Positions 43,063 to 52,170 of a DNA stretch of 53,705 nt are shown here, piece by piece (the stretch's first letter is position 1; the number at the start of each line of letters is the position of its first letter). Source of the DNA: Bacteroidales bacterium UBA4284 (GTDB taxonomy: Bacteria > Bacteroidota > Bacteroidia > Bacteroidales > UBA932); the NCBI GenBank assembly GCA_002395925.1, contig DGVM01000113.1, forward strand, positions 1 through 53,705, read 5' to 3'. A program made the translations under genes and the position numbers. Under the pieces are notes generated by a model, which worked only from the letters and a program-made list of their open reading frames with translations, did not search any database and was not told where the DNA came from.

Positions 43063-44529
43063 ATGCATATAAATCCGTTTTTCCTGATGCTCCTGTCGGC
43101 GGCCCTTGTTGCTTGCCGCGGCAACGACCCCAAACCCGTAGATCCCGTGCCCGACGATACGGAGGCCAGCGCTGCCGTATATACAACTACGACTTCCGGT
43201 GTGCTGATGCGCGAATCCAGGCTGTTTCTCGGAAAACCGCAGGACGTGAATTTCTATAAAGTGTCGCTTAGCGGGGAACGCTTTCAGAGCGTCGATGGAT
43301 TCGGGCTTGCGATAACCCAGGCGAGTTGCTATAACCTGTTGAGGATGAGTGCAGAAGACCGTACGGCCTTCCTTACCGAAGTGTTCTCGCGGGAGAACGG
43401 CCTGGGCTCTTCGCTGATTCGCGTGTGCATAGGAGGCTCCGACTTTTCGCTCGACGAGTTCACCTGCTGTGACACCCCCGGAATAGAGAATTTCGCCATT
43501 CATCCGAGCGACGAACAGTATCTCTTCCCCGTGCTCGACGAGATTATGCGCATCAATCCCCAGGTGCGTATAATAGGCTCTCCCTGGAGCTGCCCCCGCT
43601 GGATGAAGATAGGCGAGAACGGCGGCCGCTACGACAAATGGACCGCAGGCAGGCTCAATCCCAAGTATTACGGAGACTATGCCGAATACTTCGTGCGCTG
43701 GATAAAGGCCATGGAGCAGAGGGGCTATCACGTGCATGCCGTCACGTTGCAGAACGAACCCCTCAACAGGGGCAATTCCATGTCCCTGTTCATGTCCTGG
43801 CAGGACCAGCGGGACTTCATAAAGAAAGGCATAGGTCCGGCATTCCGCAAGGCCGGCCTGAGCACCAAGGTGCTGGTGTTCGACCATAACTACAACTACG
43901 ACAATATGTCCGGCCAGCGCGACTATCCCCTCCACATCTACGAAGATCCCGAGGCTTCGGCCTATGTGGCCGGCTCCGCCTGGCATAATTACGGAGGAAG
44001 CGTGTCCGTGCTCGACGGCATTCACAGCGCTTATCCCGACAAGGAGATATACTTTACCGAAGCGTCGATAGGGGAGTGGAATTACAATTTCGCCGATTGT
44101 CTGATCAATGACTTCCGGGACATATTCCTCGGAACCCTCAGCCGCTGGTGCAAGGGCGTCACGCTGTGGAACCTCATGCTCGACGACAAGGGTGGCCCCA
44201 ACCGTCCCGGAGGATGCACCACATGCTTCGGCGCCGTCGCGGTGGCGTCTTCCGATTATTCCCTCAAGGGAATCAGGCGCAATTCGCATTACTACAACGT
44301 CGCTCACTGTTCAAAGGTCCTGCAGAGTGGCGCCGTCCGCCTTGGCACCGAGGGATTTACGGCTCCTGGGCTCACGTATCAGTGGTATGTCAATCCCGAC
44401 GGCAGCTATGCCATCCTGCTTCTCAACGAGAACGCGTCGGATGTAATCGTGAACTTCGTCACCGACCGTCATTCGCTTTCCTGCAGGGTTCCTTCCCGCT
44501 CCATACAGTCGCTTGTCTGGCAGGATTGA
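43063..44529 (+). CDS. GH30 glycosidase, probable endo-beta-1,6-glucanase
   Basis: A 488-residue lipoprotein (LVAC, Cys18). GH30 signatures are in order: SVDGFGLAITQASCYNLL near the N-terminus, IIGSPWSCPRWMK, TLQNEPLN (Glu232 acid/base) and IYFTEASIGEW (Glu333 nucleophile), followed by a beta domain (about 400-488). Among GH30 members, beta-1,6-glucanases of gut Bacteroides have this layout and cluster with GH3 genes; glucosylceramidase-like or beta-xylosidase activity is less likely given the GH16 neighbour. With GH16 and GH3 it would fully degrade a branched beta-1,3/1,6-glucan. It is the last gene of PUL-2. Confidence 0.87.
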   Translation: MHINPFFLMLLSAALVACRGNDPKPVDPVPDDTEASAAVYTTTTSGVLMRESRLFLGKPQDVNFYKVSLSGERFQSVDGFGLAITQASCYNLLRMSAEDRTAFLTEVFSRENGLGSSLIRVCIGGSDFSLDEFTCCDTPGIENFAIHPSDEQYLFPVLDEIMRINPQVRIIGSPWSCPRWMKIGENGGRYDKWTAGRLNPKYYGDYAEYFVRWIKAMEQRGYHVHAVTLQNEPLNRGNSMSLFMSWQDQRDFIKKGIGPAFRKAGLSTKVLVFDHNYNYDNMSGQRDYPLHIYEDPEASAYVAGSAWHNYGGSVSVLDGIHSAYPDKEIYFTEASIGEWNYNFADCLINDFRDIFLGTLSRWCKGVTLWNLMLDDKGGPNRPGGCTTCFGAVAVASSDYSLKGIRRNSHYYNVAHCSKVLQSGAVRLGTEGFTAPGLTYQWYVNPDGSYAILLLNENASDVIVNFVTDRHSLSCRVPSRSIQSLVWQD

Positions 44530-44556
44530 TTTTTACACGGGAAAGAACTATCTTTG
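44525..44556 (+). promoter_or_regulatory. Promoter of the TPP-riboswitch transcript
   Basis: ATTG (44525-44528), a 20-base spacer and TATCTTTG (44549-44556) match the Bacteroidota consensus apart from the first -33 base. Transcription would start about 44562, shortly before the riboswitch. The -33 box overlaps the GH30 stop codon. Confidence 0.65.
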
Positions 44557-44576
44557 CACCCGGTCCGCAGTTGCGG

Positions 44577-44668
44577 GCCAAGGGGTGCTGACATCGCATT
44601 TATGCGGCCGATGCTGAGATGATACCCTAAGAACCTGATCGGGGTAATGCCCGCGTAGGAACAGTTAT
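44577..44668 (+). ncRNA. TPP riboswitch (THI element)
   Basis: The conserved THI elements are present in order: AGGGGTGCTGAC, CTGAGA (44614-44619) followed by TGATACCC, GAACCTGATC (44631-44640), and GGGGTAATGCCCGCGTAGGAA (44641-44661). The P3 arm (ACATCGCATTTATGCGGCCGATG) is an extended hairpin. It lies between the promoter and the TonB receptor ATG at 44713. An AAGGA ribosome-binding site (44705-44709) and the small TGTAT/ATACA hairpin just before it would suit translational control by thiamine pyrophosphate. Confidence 0.93.
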
Positions 44669-44712
44669 CTTCCCATGTCCCCTTATTGTATATTTTAATA
44701 CATTAAGGACTT

Positions 44713-47079
44713 ATGTTTATCAAAACCGTTCTTTCCCTGTCGGCGGCAGTCCTGTGCTCCGCCTTTTGCGTTGACGCTTATTGTCAGGAGCCATCCGATT
44801 CGCTCGATGTGATCCGCCTGCAGGATGTGGTAGTCGAGGCCGTGAGGGTCTCTGCCAACGCTCCGTTTGCCGTAGCCAATCTCGACTCCGACCAACTCAA
44901 AGATTTCTCAACCTCCGGCATGGAACTGCCGTTGCTTTTCGCCCGCACCCCTGGAATCATCGCCTGGAGCGAGAACGGGGTCGGCACCGGTACCAGCTAC
45001 ATGCGCCTGCGCGGCGCCGGCGGCTCCCGCATCAACGTCACCCTCGACGGCGTGCCGCTCAATTCTCCCGAGGACCAGACGGTCTTCTGGGCCAACATGA
45101 ACTCCTATGGCACCCTGCTGGGCAGCGTGCAGATCCAGCGCGGCGTGGGTTCCTCCACCAACGGCGACGGAGCCTTCGGTGGCAGCGTGGCGCTCGGCTC
45201 AAAGGCCTCCTCGCTCATCCCTATGGCCGAAATCAGCAGCTCCTACGGTTCCTGGAACACTCTCAACTGGGGAGCGTCCCTGTCTTCCGGCCTGCTGCTG
45301 AACCACCTCGTGCTCGAGGCGGCCTATCATCAGACTTCCACCGACGGATTTATACATGGCACCGCCGGCCGCTCCGGCAGCTATTACGGAGCCGCCACCT
45401 GGCTGGGAAGCAGCTGGAAGCTGTCCTATAAGTATCTCGGCAACTTTGAAATGACCGGTCAGGCCTGGAACGGCGTAACAGCCGGAAACGACGACCTGTC
45501 GCTGATGGACGGCACCTACGGCGCCTCCACTGGCATCCGCACCTATGCCGACCTCTGCGATGCCGGACTCGGCCGATACAATTCCCTTTACGAGCAGCTG
45601 CTTATAGACGGCTCCGACTACAAGCTGTCCCGCTATGCCATGCGCGACGGCTCCTTCTGGCCCCGCACCACCGACAATTTCTGGCAGAATCACCATATAC
45701 TCAATGCTTCGTCGCTGCTGTCCGAGAACTGGAAGCTTTCCGCAACCGCCCACTACACCGCCGGCTACGGCTACTACGAGGAGTTCCGCCTGAACAACAA
45801 ACTGACCAAGTACGGCATCTCCAATTTTACAGACTCCGCCGGAGAGCTGGTCAAGCGCAGCGACTTCGTACGCCGCAAGGGGCTCAGCCAGAACACCTTC
45901 GGCGTCATTGTCAATACCCAGTACAGCAACGGACCTCTGCAGGTGAACGGGGGACTTAGCGTGCAGCAGTTCCTCGGCAATCATTTCGGATACCTCATGT
46001 ACGCAGGCAACGCCGAGCTGCAAAAGGCGCTGTTTGCCGGTTCCGACCGCTACAAGTACTACGACTCCGATGCCTCCAAGTTCGACGCCAGCGCCTTCGT
46101 AAAGGCCGAATACTCCTTCGCTCCCGGCTGGAACGTCTTTGCTGACCTGCAGTACAGGCACGTAAGATACATCTCCGGCGGCTACAACGACAAATACTAC
46201 ATCGGCGACGACGGAATACCCCGCAGGCACATGCTGGACATCGACGCCAGTTATGATTTCTTCAATCCCAAGGCCGGAATCAATTATTCCTCCGGGCCCC
46301 ACAGGGCCTACGCTTCCTTTGCGATGAGCAACCGCGAGCCCGAGCGTAACAACTTCACCGACAACGGCAAGTATCCTGCGCCGCGCGCCGAACGCCTGTA
46401 TGACTGGGAGGCGGGATACCAGTTCGACGGAGGCGTCTGGAATGCCGGAGCAGGCCTTTACTACATGCGTTACCGTGACCAGCTGGTGCAGACCGGAGAG
46501 CTGAGCGACATCGGCGAGGCTCTTACCACCAATGTGCCTGGTTCTTATCGAGTCGGCGTGGAACTGGTTGCAGGATGGAAAGTTACGCCATGGCTTACGG
46601 TCGAGGGCAACGCCGCGCTCAGCCGTAACCGGCTGCTGGACTTTGACGAGTACGTCGAGGATTGGGACAACGGAGTGCGGGTGATGCACTATTCCGATAA
46701 GGCACTGGCATACTCGCCCGATGCGATTCTCAACGGCTTCGTGGACTTCCACACCGGTGGTTTCAGCGCAGTCTGGCATACCGGGTATGTAAGTCGCATG
46801 TATCTGGACAACAGCGAGAACGCTCTTCGCAGTCTGCCCGCCTACAGCCTCTCCGACCTGAGCCTGGGCTATAAGTGGAAGTTCTCCCGCATCCTGAAGG
46901 AACTGGAGCTGGGAGTCAAGGCAAGCAACCTTTTCAGCGCCAAGGTGGCGCAGAGCGGCTGGGTTTACAGCGCCGTCTGCGACAGCTACGGGCATCCCGA
47001 AGACAATCGCTACTATCAGATCGGGTTCATTCCGGTAGCGCCTCTGACGGTGCTGGGACATGTGGTCGTGAGGTTCTGA
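44713..47079 (+). CDS. TonB-dependent receptor, probable thiamine transporter of the outer membrane
   Basis: A 788-residue outer-membrane receptor. Signal peptide (about 1-24, ending DAYCQ), then the plug (about 35-150: IRLQDVVVEAVRVSANAP, YMRLRGAGGSRINVTLDGVPL) and a barrel ending in VAPLTVLGHVVVRF with the C-terminal aromatic. It has no SusC-type N-terminal domain and no SusD partner. Its only regulatory element is the TPP riboswitch, and a PnuC-family permease follows one base later. Thiamine or a thiamine precursor is therefore the likely cargo, as with riboswitch-linked receptors in Bacteroides. Confidence 0.85.
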   Translation: MFIKTVLSLSAAVLCSAFCVDAYCQEPSDSLDVIRLQDVVVEAVRVSANAPFAVANLDSDQLKDFSTSGMELPLLFARTPGIIAWSENGVGTGTSYMRLRGAGGSRINVTLDGVPLNSPEDQTVFWANMNSYGTLLGSVQIQRGVGSSTNGDGAFGGSVALGSKASSLIPMAEISSSYGSWNTLNWGASLSSGLLLNHLVLEAAYHQTSTDGFIHGTAGRSGSYYGAATWLGSSWKLSYKYLGNFEMTGQAWNGVTAGNDDLSLMDGTYGASTGIRTYADLCDAGLGRYNSLYEQLLIDGSDYKLSRYAMRDGSFWPRTTDNFWQNHHILNASSLLSENWKLSATAHYTAGYGYYEEFRLNNKLTKYGISNFTDSAGELVKRSDFVRRKGLSQNTFGVIVNTQYSNGPLQVNGGLSVQQFLGNHFGYLMYAGNAELQKALFAGSDRYKYYDSDASKFDASAFVKAEYSFAPGWNVFADLQYRHVRYISGGYNDKYYIGDDGIPRRHMLDIDASYDFFNPKAGINYSSGPHRAYASFAMSNREPERNNFTDNGKYPAPRAERLYDWEAGYQFDGGVWNAGAGLYYMRYRDQLVQTGELSDIGEALTTNVPGSYRVGVELVAGWKVTPWLTVEGNAALSRNRLLDFDEYVEDWDNGVRVMHYSDKALAYSPDAILNGFVDFHTGGFSAVWHTGYVSRMYLDNSENALRSLPAYSLSDLSLGYKWKFSRILKELELGVKASNLFSAKVAQSGWVYSAVCDSYGHPEDNRYYQIGFIPVAPLTVLGHVVVRF

Positions 47080-47080
47080 T

Positions 47081-47668
47081 ATGGATACGCTTCGCTTCCT
47101 GGACATACTCGGATTCGTCGTCGGGCTTGTATATCTGCTTCTGGAGTACAAAGCCAGCATCTGGCTTTGGCTGGCGAGCATCGTCATGCCGGCGATAGAC
47201 ATGATGCTGTACTACAAAGCAGGTCTGTACGCCGACTTCGGAATGGCGGTATATTATTGCATCGCAGGAATTTATGGATTCCTGTCCTGGAGGTTTTTCC
47301 GCCCTCGGACAGGCGCCGGCAACCAAGACGCCGGCACCCGGCCCGTCGTACACTACAAGCGTTCGCATATACTGCCTTCGGTGTTGGCGGCGTTGCTGCT
47401 GTGGTTTGCGATCTGGTGGATCCTGGTTCACTGGACCGATTCCAGCGTGCCGGTGGCCGACGCATTCACCACCGCTCTGAGCATCGTCGCCCTCTGGGCG
47501 CTGGCCCAAAAATATGCCGAACAATGGCTGCTTTGGCTGGTGGTGGACGTCGTATGCTGCATACTTTACGTCCGCAAAGGCATCCCCTTCAAGGCCGCGA
47601 TATACGGCATCTATACTGTGGTAGCCGTATTCGGTTACCGCAAGTGGCTGCGGATGATACTCATTTAG
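47081..47668 (+). CDS. pnuT: PnuC-family permease, probable thiamine transporter PnuT
   Basis: A 195-residue inner-membrane protein with about seven hydrophobic helices and the PnuC-type aromatic-rich motifs: LEYKASIWLWLASIVMPAID, WALAQKYAEQWLLWLVVDVV and a basic C-terminus (GYRKWLRMILI). PnuC proteins transport vitamins by facilitated diffusion coupled to phosphorylation. The TPP riboswitch upstream and the receptor before it argue for thiamine (PnuT) rather than nicotinamide riboside. It is the last gene of the riboswitch operon. Its final 8 bases overlap the 3' end of rhaD on the other strand. Confidence 0.85.
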   Translation: MDTLRFLDILGFVVGLVYLLLEYKASIWLWLASIVMPAIDMMLYYKAGLYADFGMAVYYCIAGIYGFLSWRFFRPRTGAGNQDAGTRPVVHYKRSHILPSVLAALLLWFAIWWILVHWTDSSVPVADAFTTALSIVALWALAQKYAEQWLLWLVVDVVCCILYVRKGIPFKAAIYGIYTVVAVFGYRKWLRMILI

Positions 47669-48470
47669 GCAGGCCGAAGGCGTCGCCCAGCTCGCTCATC
47701 TGAGCGTCCGACATGCCTTCGGGCTCGAATCCCATATTTCTTGACGCTATGTATATCTGCGCAGCCTTGTTAAGCACGTCCACTTGATCGAAGGCGTTCA
47801 TGATATCCGTATCTACTGCAAACACGCCGTGCTTCTCCCACATCACTACGTCGTAATCATCGTCGATGGCCCGGATGGTCGCCTCGGCGAGTTCCAGGCT
47901 CGAAGGGAGCATGTACGGAACCATGCCGAGACCGCGGGGGCAGAAGGCACGCGTTTCCGGAATCATCGACCACAGCATGCGGGTGGCGGCATCTTTTTTC
48001 ATCCATTTCGTGCTGTGCGTCAGGGCCACGAGCTCTATGGGATGCGTGTGCAGGGACGCCCGGTACGGCGAAGCTTTTCCGAGCAGGTAATCGTGAACCG
48101 CAAGGTGGGACGGAAGCTCTGAGGTGGGCTGCACGGGAGCGTCGGCAACTATCTCATAATGAGCGCAATCGGGCAGGATTCGGATGATGGAGCCGTTCTC
48201 CATCGGATCCCGGGCGAGGTCCCTCATGCGCTTGCCGGTACCTTTGCAGTAGAACCAGCAGTCCTTCAGGTTAGACAGCGTTTTGCCGATGGGGAACGGG
48301 CCGCCGATCGGGGGAAGCGCGAGCATTTCTTCGTCGGCGAATTCGGTAATGTTGACCGCTATATTGCCGCCGTTGCGCTCGGCCCATCCTTTTTGCCAGA
48401 GGAGTCCGGCTACCTCCGCCACCTGGTTTATCTGTTGCTTGAGGGCGGGTCTGTCGTTGAGGATACTCAT
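47661..48470 (-). CDS. rhaD: L-rhamnulose-1-phosphate aldolase
   Basis: A 269-residue class II aldolase cleaving rhamnulose-1-phosphate to dihydroxyacetone phosphate and L-lactaldehyde. The zinc-ligand block SLHTHPIELVALTHS (about residues 140-155) is present, as is RNGGNIAVNI near the N-terminus. The start at 48470 (MSILNDRPAL) overlaps the rhaT stop by four bases; the frame extends 48 bases further without a good start. It is the last gene of the rha operon. No enzyme for lactaldehyde appears in the window. Confidence 0.94.
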   Translation of the reverse strand: MSILNDRPALKQQINQVAEVAGLLWQKGWAERNGGNIAVNITEFADEEMLALPPIGGPFPIGKTLSNLKDCWFYCKGTGKRMRDLARDPMENGSIIRILPDCAHYEIVADAPVQPTSELPSHLAVHDYLLGKASPYRASLHTHPIELVALTHSTKWMKKDAATRMLWSMIPETRAFCPRGLGMVPYMLPSSLELAEATIRAIDDDYDVVMWEKHGVFAVDTDIMNAFDQVDVLNKAAQIYIASRNMGFEPEGMSDAQMSELGDAFGLPK

Positions 48471-49474
48471 ATCAACTGAGGTAAGAAGGTACTTATAATC
48501 AACACGACAATGCCGCACACAAGCACGGCCGCAGTTTTACGCGAAACTCCTTTCCATTCCTTGAGTATGATGCCCCAGACATTGGAAAACACAACGTTGA
48601 GGCTCATGAGTATGCACCAGCTGAAAGTAATCAGCGCCGGATACTCCGACAGGAATCCCTTGCCGAGGCTGAGCCCGAAGAACTGGCTGTACCAAAGGAG
48701 GCCGGCCAATGCGCAGAACAGCAGGTTATTGCCCCAAAGCGATTTCTGTTTGTAGTCGCCCCAGGTTTGGTTGCGGGCATTCTGGAAAAGGCAATAGCAG
48801 GCATTCGTAAGAAAACCGCCGACAGTCACCAGTAGCGTCGCCGGCAGGCTCTTGAATATGTCCGGAGTCTGCTCCCATGTGAGCGGCTCGCCGAAACTGA
48901 GGCCTATGTTGAAGCAGGCGCTCATGAAGCCGGCCAGCAAGGCCACCGCGATGCCTTTCGGGAAGTTGAAGTCCTTGACAGCCTTTTTCTTTTCTTCTTC
49001 AGGGAGGGCGGCGGACTTCATGGCTCCGGCAACTCCGATAATACCAATGCCGATGAGGGTTACCACTACGCCGATGATCACCGACGAGGTGAGGTCATGG
49101 GCATGCCCGGTAAAGACCGGCCCGAGGATTGCACCAAGGCCTGCACAGGTCCCGAGAGCGATGCTCTGGCCAAGGGCGACGCCCAGATAGCGCATGCTGA
49201 GGCCGAAAGTAAGACCTCCGACTCCCCAGAGGACACCGAACAGGACAGTCATCAGGCTGGCCTTTCCGTTCGCGGCGAAAAGGCTGAGCAGCGACTCGCC
49301 TGCCGGGACGGCAAGAAGAGCGCCCAACAGGGGGAACAGCAGCCAGGCAAAGCCCCCCTGCACCAGCCAGTAACTCTCCCAGCTCCAAGACTTTATCTTG
49401 TTAATGGGAACATAGCATGAGCTTTGGCAGAAAGCTCCCATGGCTATGATGAGCAGTCCGATTATCAGATTCAT
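48467..49474 (-). CDS. rhaT: L-rhamnose-proton symporter
   Basis: A 335-residue membrane protein with about ten transmembrane helices, of the RhaT family. It begins MNLIIGLLIIAMGAFCQSSCYVP, and GIGIIGVAGAMKSAALPEEEKK marks the cytoplasmic middle loop. It brings L-rhamnose across the inner membrane with H+. It overlaps rhaA upstream and rhaD downstream by four bases each (ATGA), so the three are translationally coupled. Length and hydrophobic pattern are as in the E. coli protein. Confidence 0.95.
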   Translation of the reverse strand: MNLIIGLLIIAMGAFCQSSCYVPINKIKSWSWESYWLVQGGFAWLLFPLLGALLAVPAGESLLSLFAANGKASLMTVLFGVLWGVGGLTFGLSMRYLGVALGQSIALGTCAGLGAILGPVFTGHAHDLTSSVIIGVVVTLIGIGIIGVAGAMKSAALPEEEKKKAVKDFNFPKGIAVALLAGFMSACFNIGLSFGEPLTWEQTPDIFKSLPATLLVTVGGFLTNACYCLFQNARNQTWGDYKQKSLWGNNLLFCALAGLLWYSQFFGLSLGKGFLSEYPALITFSWCILMSLNVVFSNVWGIILKEWKGVSRKTAAVLVCGIVVLIISTFLPQLI

Positions 49475-50721
49475 CGCTTCGAGGTTACTTCTTTTTCGTA
49501 CTTCTCAATTTCGGGGATGAATGCCTCGCCGACGGGGACGCCGTTCTTGAGGTTGAAGAAATCGAACACGGCGCCGAAAGGAAGGGTTTTGGCTTCTTCC
49601 AGCAGGGCCAGACGCTGGAAGCCCTTGCCGGCGTCTTCGTATTCTCGCAGTTTGGCCAGAGGCTCCAGCAGGGCGCTCAGCAGGCATTTCTGCGTGGCGC
49701 GAGTGCCGATTACGTATGCGCCGATGCGGTTGATGGCGGCATCGAAATAGTCCAGGCCAATATGGGCGCGGCCCAGGGCGTCGGCCCGCACGATTTCCTT
49801 GAAGAGGTCGAGGGTCTGGTCGTTCATGATGGTTACGTGGTCGGAGTCCCAACGGATGGGACGGGAGACGTGGAGCATCAGCTCGGGTACGAAAAGAAGG
49901 AGCGAGGCGACCATGTCCGACACATTCTCTGTCATCTCGTAGTGGCCGGTGTCCAGCGTGTACATGAGTTTGCGGGTGGCACAGTAGCCGGCGACGAAAT
50001 CGTGGCTGCCGACCGTGTAGCTTTCCAGCCCTATGCCGAAGAGTTTGGCTTCCAGGCAGGTCTTCATGCCGGGAAGGTCTTCCTTCAGAATCTCGTCCAG
50101 GGACTCCGCAAAGATTTCGCGGTAGCGCTTGCGCTCCACCGTCTGGTCCTTGCTTCCGTCGTGCACCCAGATATTCATGATGCACGGGTCCCCCTGGGCT
50201 CTGCCCATGGCGTCGGCGATACGGCGGCATCGTTTTGTATGTTCGATCCAGAATTCCCGGATGGCCGGGTCAGGGTTGCTGAGGCTGAGGTCTCCGCTCT
50301 TGGGATGCCCGAAGGAGGTGGAGTTGAAATCCAGCTTGAGACCGTTCTCCCTGGCCCACTGGATCCAGCTCTCGAAATGTTCGGGACCCACCTCGTCCCG
50401 GTCCACGAACTTGCCGCCGAAGTCTCCGTAAATTTCGTGCAGGTTCAAACGGTGATTGCCTGCGATCAGGCTCTTGGCAAACAGGACGTCGGCGCGCACC
50501 TCGTCGATATTGCGTGCACGCCCGGGGTAGTTGCCGGTAGTCTGTATGCCTCCGGAAAGCCCTGCGGCGCTTTCAAACCCGATTACGTCGTCGGTCTGCC
50601 AGCAGTGCAGCGAGATAGGGGTCTTTTCAAGGATTGCGACGGCCTTGTCCGTATCCACGCCGAGAGCGGCATATCGCTCACGGGCAATCTCATAGGACTT
50701 GAGGATCTGTGCTTCGTTCAT
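49471..50721 (-). CDS. rhaA: L-rhamnose isomerase
   Basis: A 416-residue TIM-barrel aldose-ketose isomerase converting L-rhamnose to L-rhamnulose with metal ions. Recognisable blocks are SLHCWQTDDVIGFE near the N-terminus, NLHEIYGDFGGKFVDRDEV, LDFNSTSFGHPKSGDLSLSN (metal-ligand and substrate residues) and HVSRPIRWDSDHV toward the C-terminus. The length matches E. coli RhaA closely. It starts one base after the rhaB stop codon and overlaps the rhaT start by four bases. Confidence 0.96.
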   Translation of the reverse strand: MNEAQILKSYEIARERYAALGVDTDKAVAILEKTPISLHCWQTDDVIGFESAAGLSGGIQTTGNYPGRARNIDEVRADVLFAKSLIAGNHRLNLHEIYGDFGGKFVDRDEVGPEHFESWIQWARENGLKLDFNSTSFGHPKSGDLSLSNPDPAIREFWIEHTKRCRRIADAMGRAQGDPCIMNIWVHDGSKDQTVERKRYREIFAESLDEILKEDLPGMKTCLEAKLFGIGLESYTVGSHDFVAGYCATRKLMYTLDTGHYEMTENVSDMVASLLLFVPELMLHVSRPIRWDSDHVTIMNDQTLDLFKEIVRADALGRAHIGLDYFDAAINRIGAYVIGTRATQKCLLSALLEPLAKLREYEDAGKGFQRLALLEEAKTLPFGAVFDFFNLKNGVPVGEAFIPEIEKYEKEVTSKR

Positions 50722-50722
50722 A

Positions 50723-52099
50723 TCAATGCGTTGGGTAATAAGTTGTTACTTCAAATGTATCCGCAATAATGCGCCGGGCGTCCCAGCGGTTTTTCACCAG
50801 CCCGGCAGCCTTTGCCTGCACCATGATGTTGCCGATGGCCGTGGCTTCAACGGGTCCAGCGACTACGGGCATGCCGATGGCGTCGGCCGTCCACTGGTTG
50901 AGCAGACCGTTGGCGCTGCCGCCGCCGATGATGTGCAGTTTCTCTATCTTGAACGGTGCAAAGCCCTGGAGCATATCCAAGACTTCCTTGTAGCGGTCTG
51001 CAAGTGAGTGGTAGATGCAAGAAACAATCTGGGAGTCGTTCATGTCATCCTGAACGGAGCGAAGGATCTCTTCCACCATGTTCTCCGGATTGGCGAACCT
51101 CGGATCGTCGGGGTTGATGCGGCCAGGGAAATCAGCTTGGCTCATAGCCATTTCCATCAGTTCGGAATAACTGTACACCTTGCCCTGCGATTTCCATACC
51201 TTTCTGCATTGCTCCAGCAGCCACATGCCGGTGATGTTTTTAAGAAAGCGCGTAGTGCCTTCGATACCGCCTTCGTTGGTAAAGTTGAGGCGGGCCGATT
51301 CTTCGTTGATGACAGGCGCAGGCACCTCAATGCCCATCAGGCTCCAGGTGCCGCTGGAGAGATAGGCAAACCTCTCGTCGGAGGCCGGGACTGCGGCAAT
51401 TGCCGAGGCTGTATCATGGCCGGCTACGGCAATAACGGGGATTCCCTCGAACTCGCCGATTGTAGTGCCTGGAGGTACGATGGGAAGCAGAACGTCGTTG
51501 CGGATGCCCAGTTTATTCAGCAAACCGACGTTGAACTGGCGGCTGTCCTGGTCCATCATGCCGGAAGTAGAGGCAATAGTGTATTCGCAAACCTTCTTTC
51601 CGGTAAGCATGTAGGACAGAAGGTCCGGCATAAAAAGCAGGCTGTGCGCATAACGCAGCGGAGCAAAGTCTTTACGGGTCTGGGCATACAGCTGGAAGAT
51701 GGAGTTGAAATTCATGATCTGGATGCCGGTCTCGCGGTAGAGCTGCTCCCGGGGGATAATCTCAAATACCTTTTCCGGAATGCCTTCGGTATAGGGGTCC
51801 CGGTAAGCACGCGGGGCTCCGAGTAAGGTCCCGTCATCAGCCACAAAGCCGAAATCCACGCCCCACGTGTCTATGCCTATGGAGTCGGGTGTCGTACCTT
51901 CCTGTTTCAATTGGAGGATGCACTTGCGTATATGGTCGTATATTGCGAAAACATCCCAGAAGTACTTCCCGTTCATCTCCAGGAAGCAGCTGGGGAAGCG
52001 GTAAACTTCCTTCATGTCGAAACTGCTGCCATCAAATGTGGCAAGCACGGCGCGGCCTGATGTGGCTCCGCAGTCGAAGGCGAGAAATGTTTTGCCCAT
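50723..52099 (-). CDS. rhaB: L-rhamnulokinase
   Basis: A 458-residue FGGY-family sugar kinase that phosphorylates rhamnulose at O1. The ATP/phosphate-1 motif FDCGATSGRAVLATF opens the protein; GIDTWGVDFGFV, VAGHDTASAIAAVPA and the C-terminal LHIIGGGSANGLLNQ (adenosine-binding) follow. It is the first gene of the minus-strand operon and is read from the promoter region shared with the AraC-type regulator. The ATG at 52099 lies 38 bases after the -7 box. Confidence 0.95.
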   Translation of the reverse strand: MGKTFLAFDCGATSGRAVLATFDGSSFDMKEVYRFPSCFLEMNGKYFWDVFAIYDHIRKCILQLKQEGTTPDSIGIDTWGVDFGFVADDGTLLGAPRAYRDPYTEGIPEKVFEIIPREQLYRETGIQIMNFNSIFQLYAQTRKDFAPLRYAHSLLFMPDLLSYMLTGKKVCEYTIASTSGMMDQDSRQFNVGLLNKLGIRNDVLLPIVPPGTTIGEFEGIPVIAVAGHDTASAIAAVPASDERFAYLSSGTWSLMGIEVPAPVINEESARLNFTNEGGIEGTTRFLKNITGMWLLEQCRKVWKSQGKVYSYSELMEMAMSQADFPGRINPDDPRFANPENMVEEILRSVQDDMNDSQIVSCIYHSLADRYKEVLDMLQGFAPFKIEKLHIIGGGSANGLLNQWTADAIGMPVVAGPVEATAIGNIMVQAKAAGLVKNRWDARRIIADTFEVTTYYPTH

Positions 52100-52136
52100 A
52101 CTGGATGTTTGTGTTACGTTTCCTTGATAATTGCTA

Positions 52137-52144
52137 CAAATATA
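52137..52144 (-). promoter_or_regulatory. -7 box of the rha operon
   Basis: On the minus strand TATATTTG (52144-52137) matches TAnnTTTG and lies 38 bases before the rhaB ATG. No TTTG -33 box stands at the usual distance, as expected for a promoter that needs an activator. Confidence 0.6.
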
Positions 52145-52170
52145 AAATTGAACACAATCCGTTATAATGC

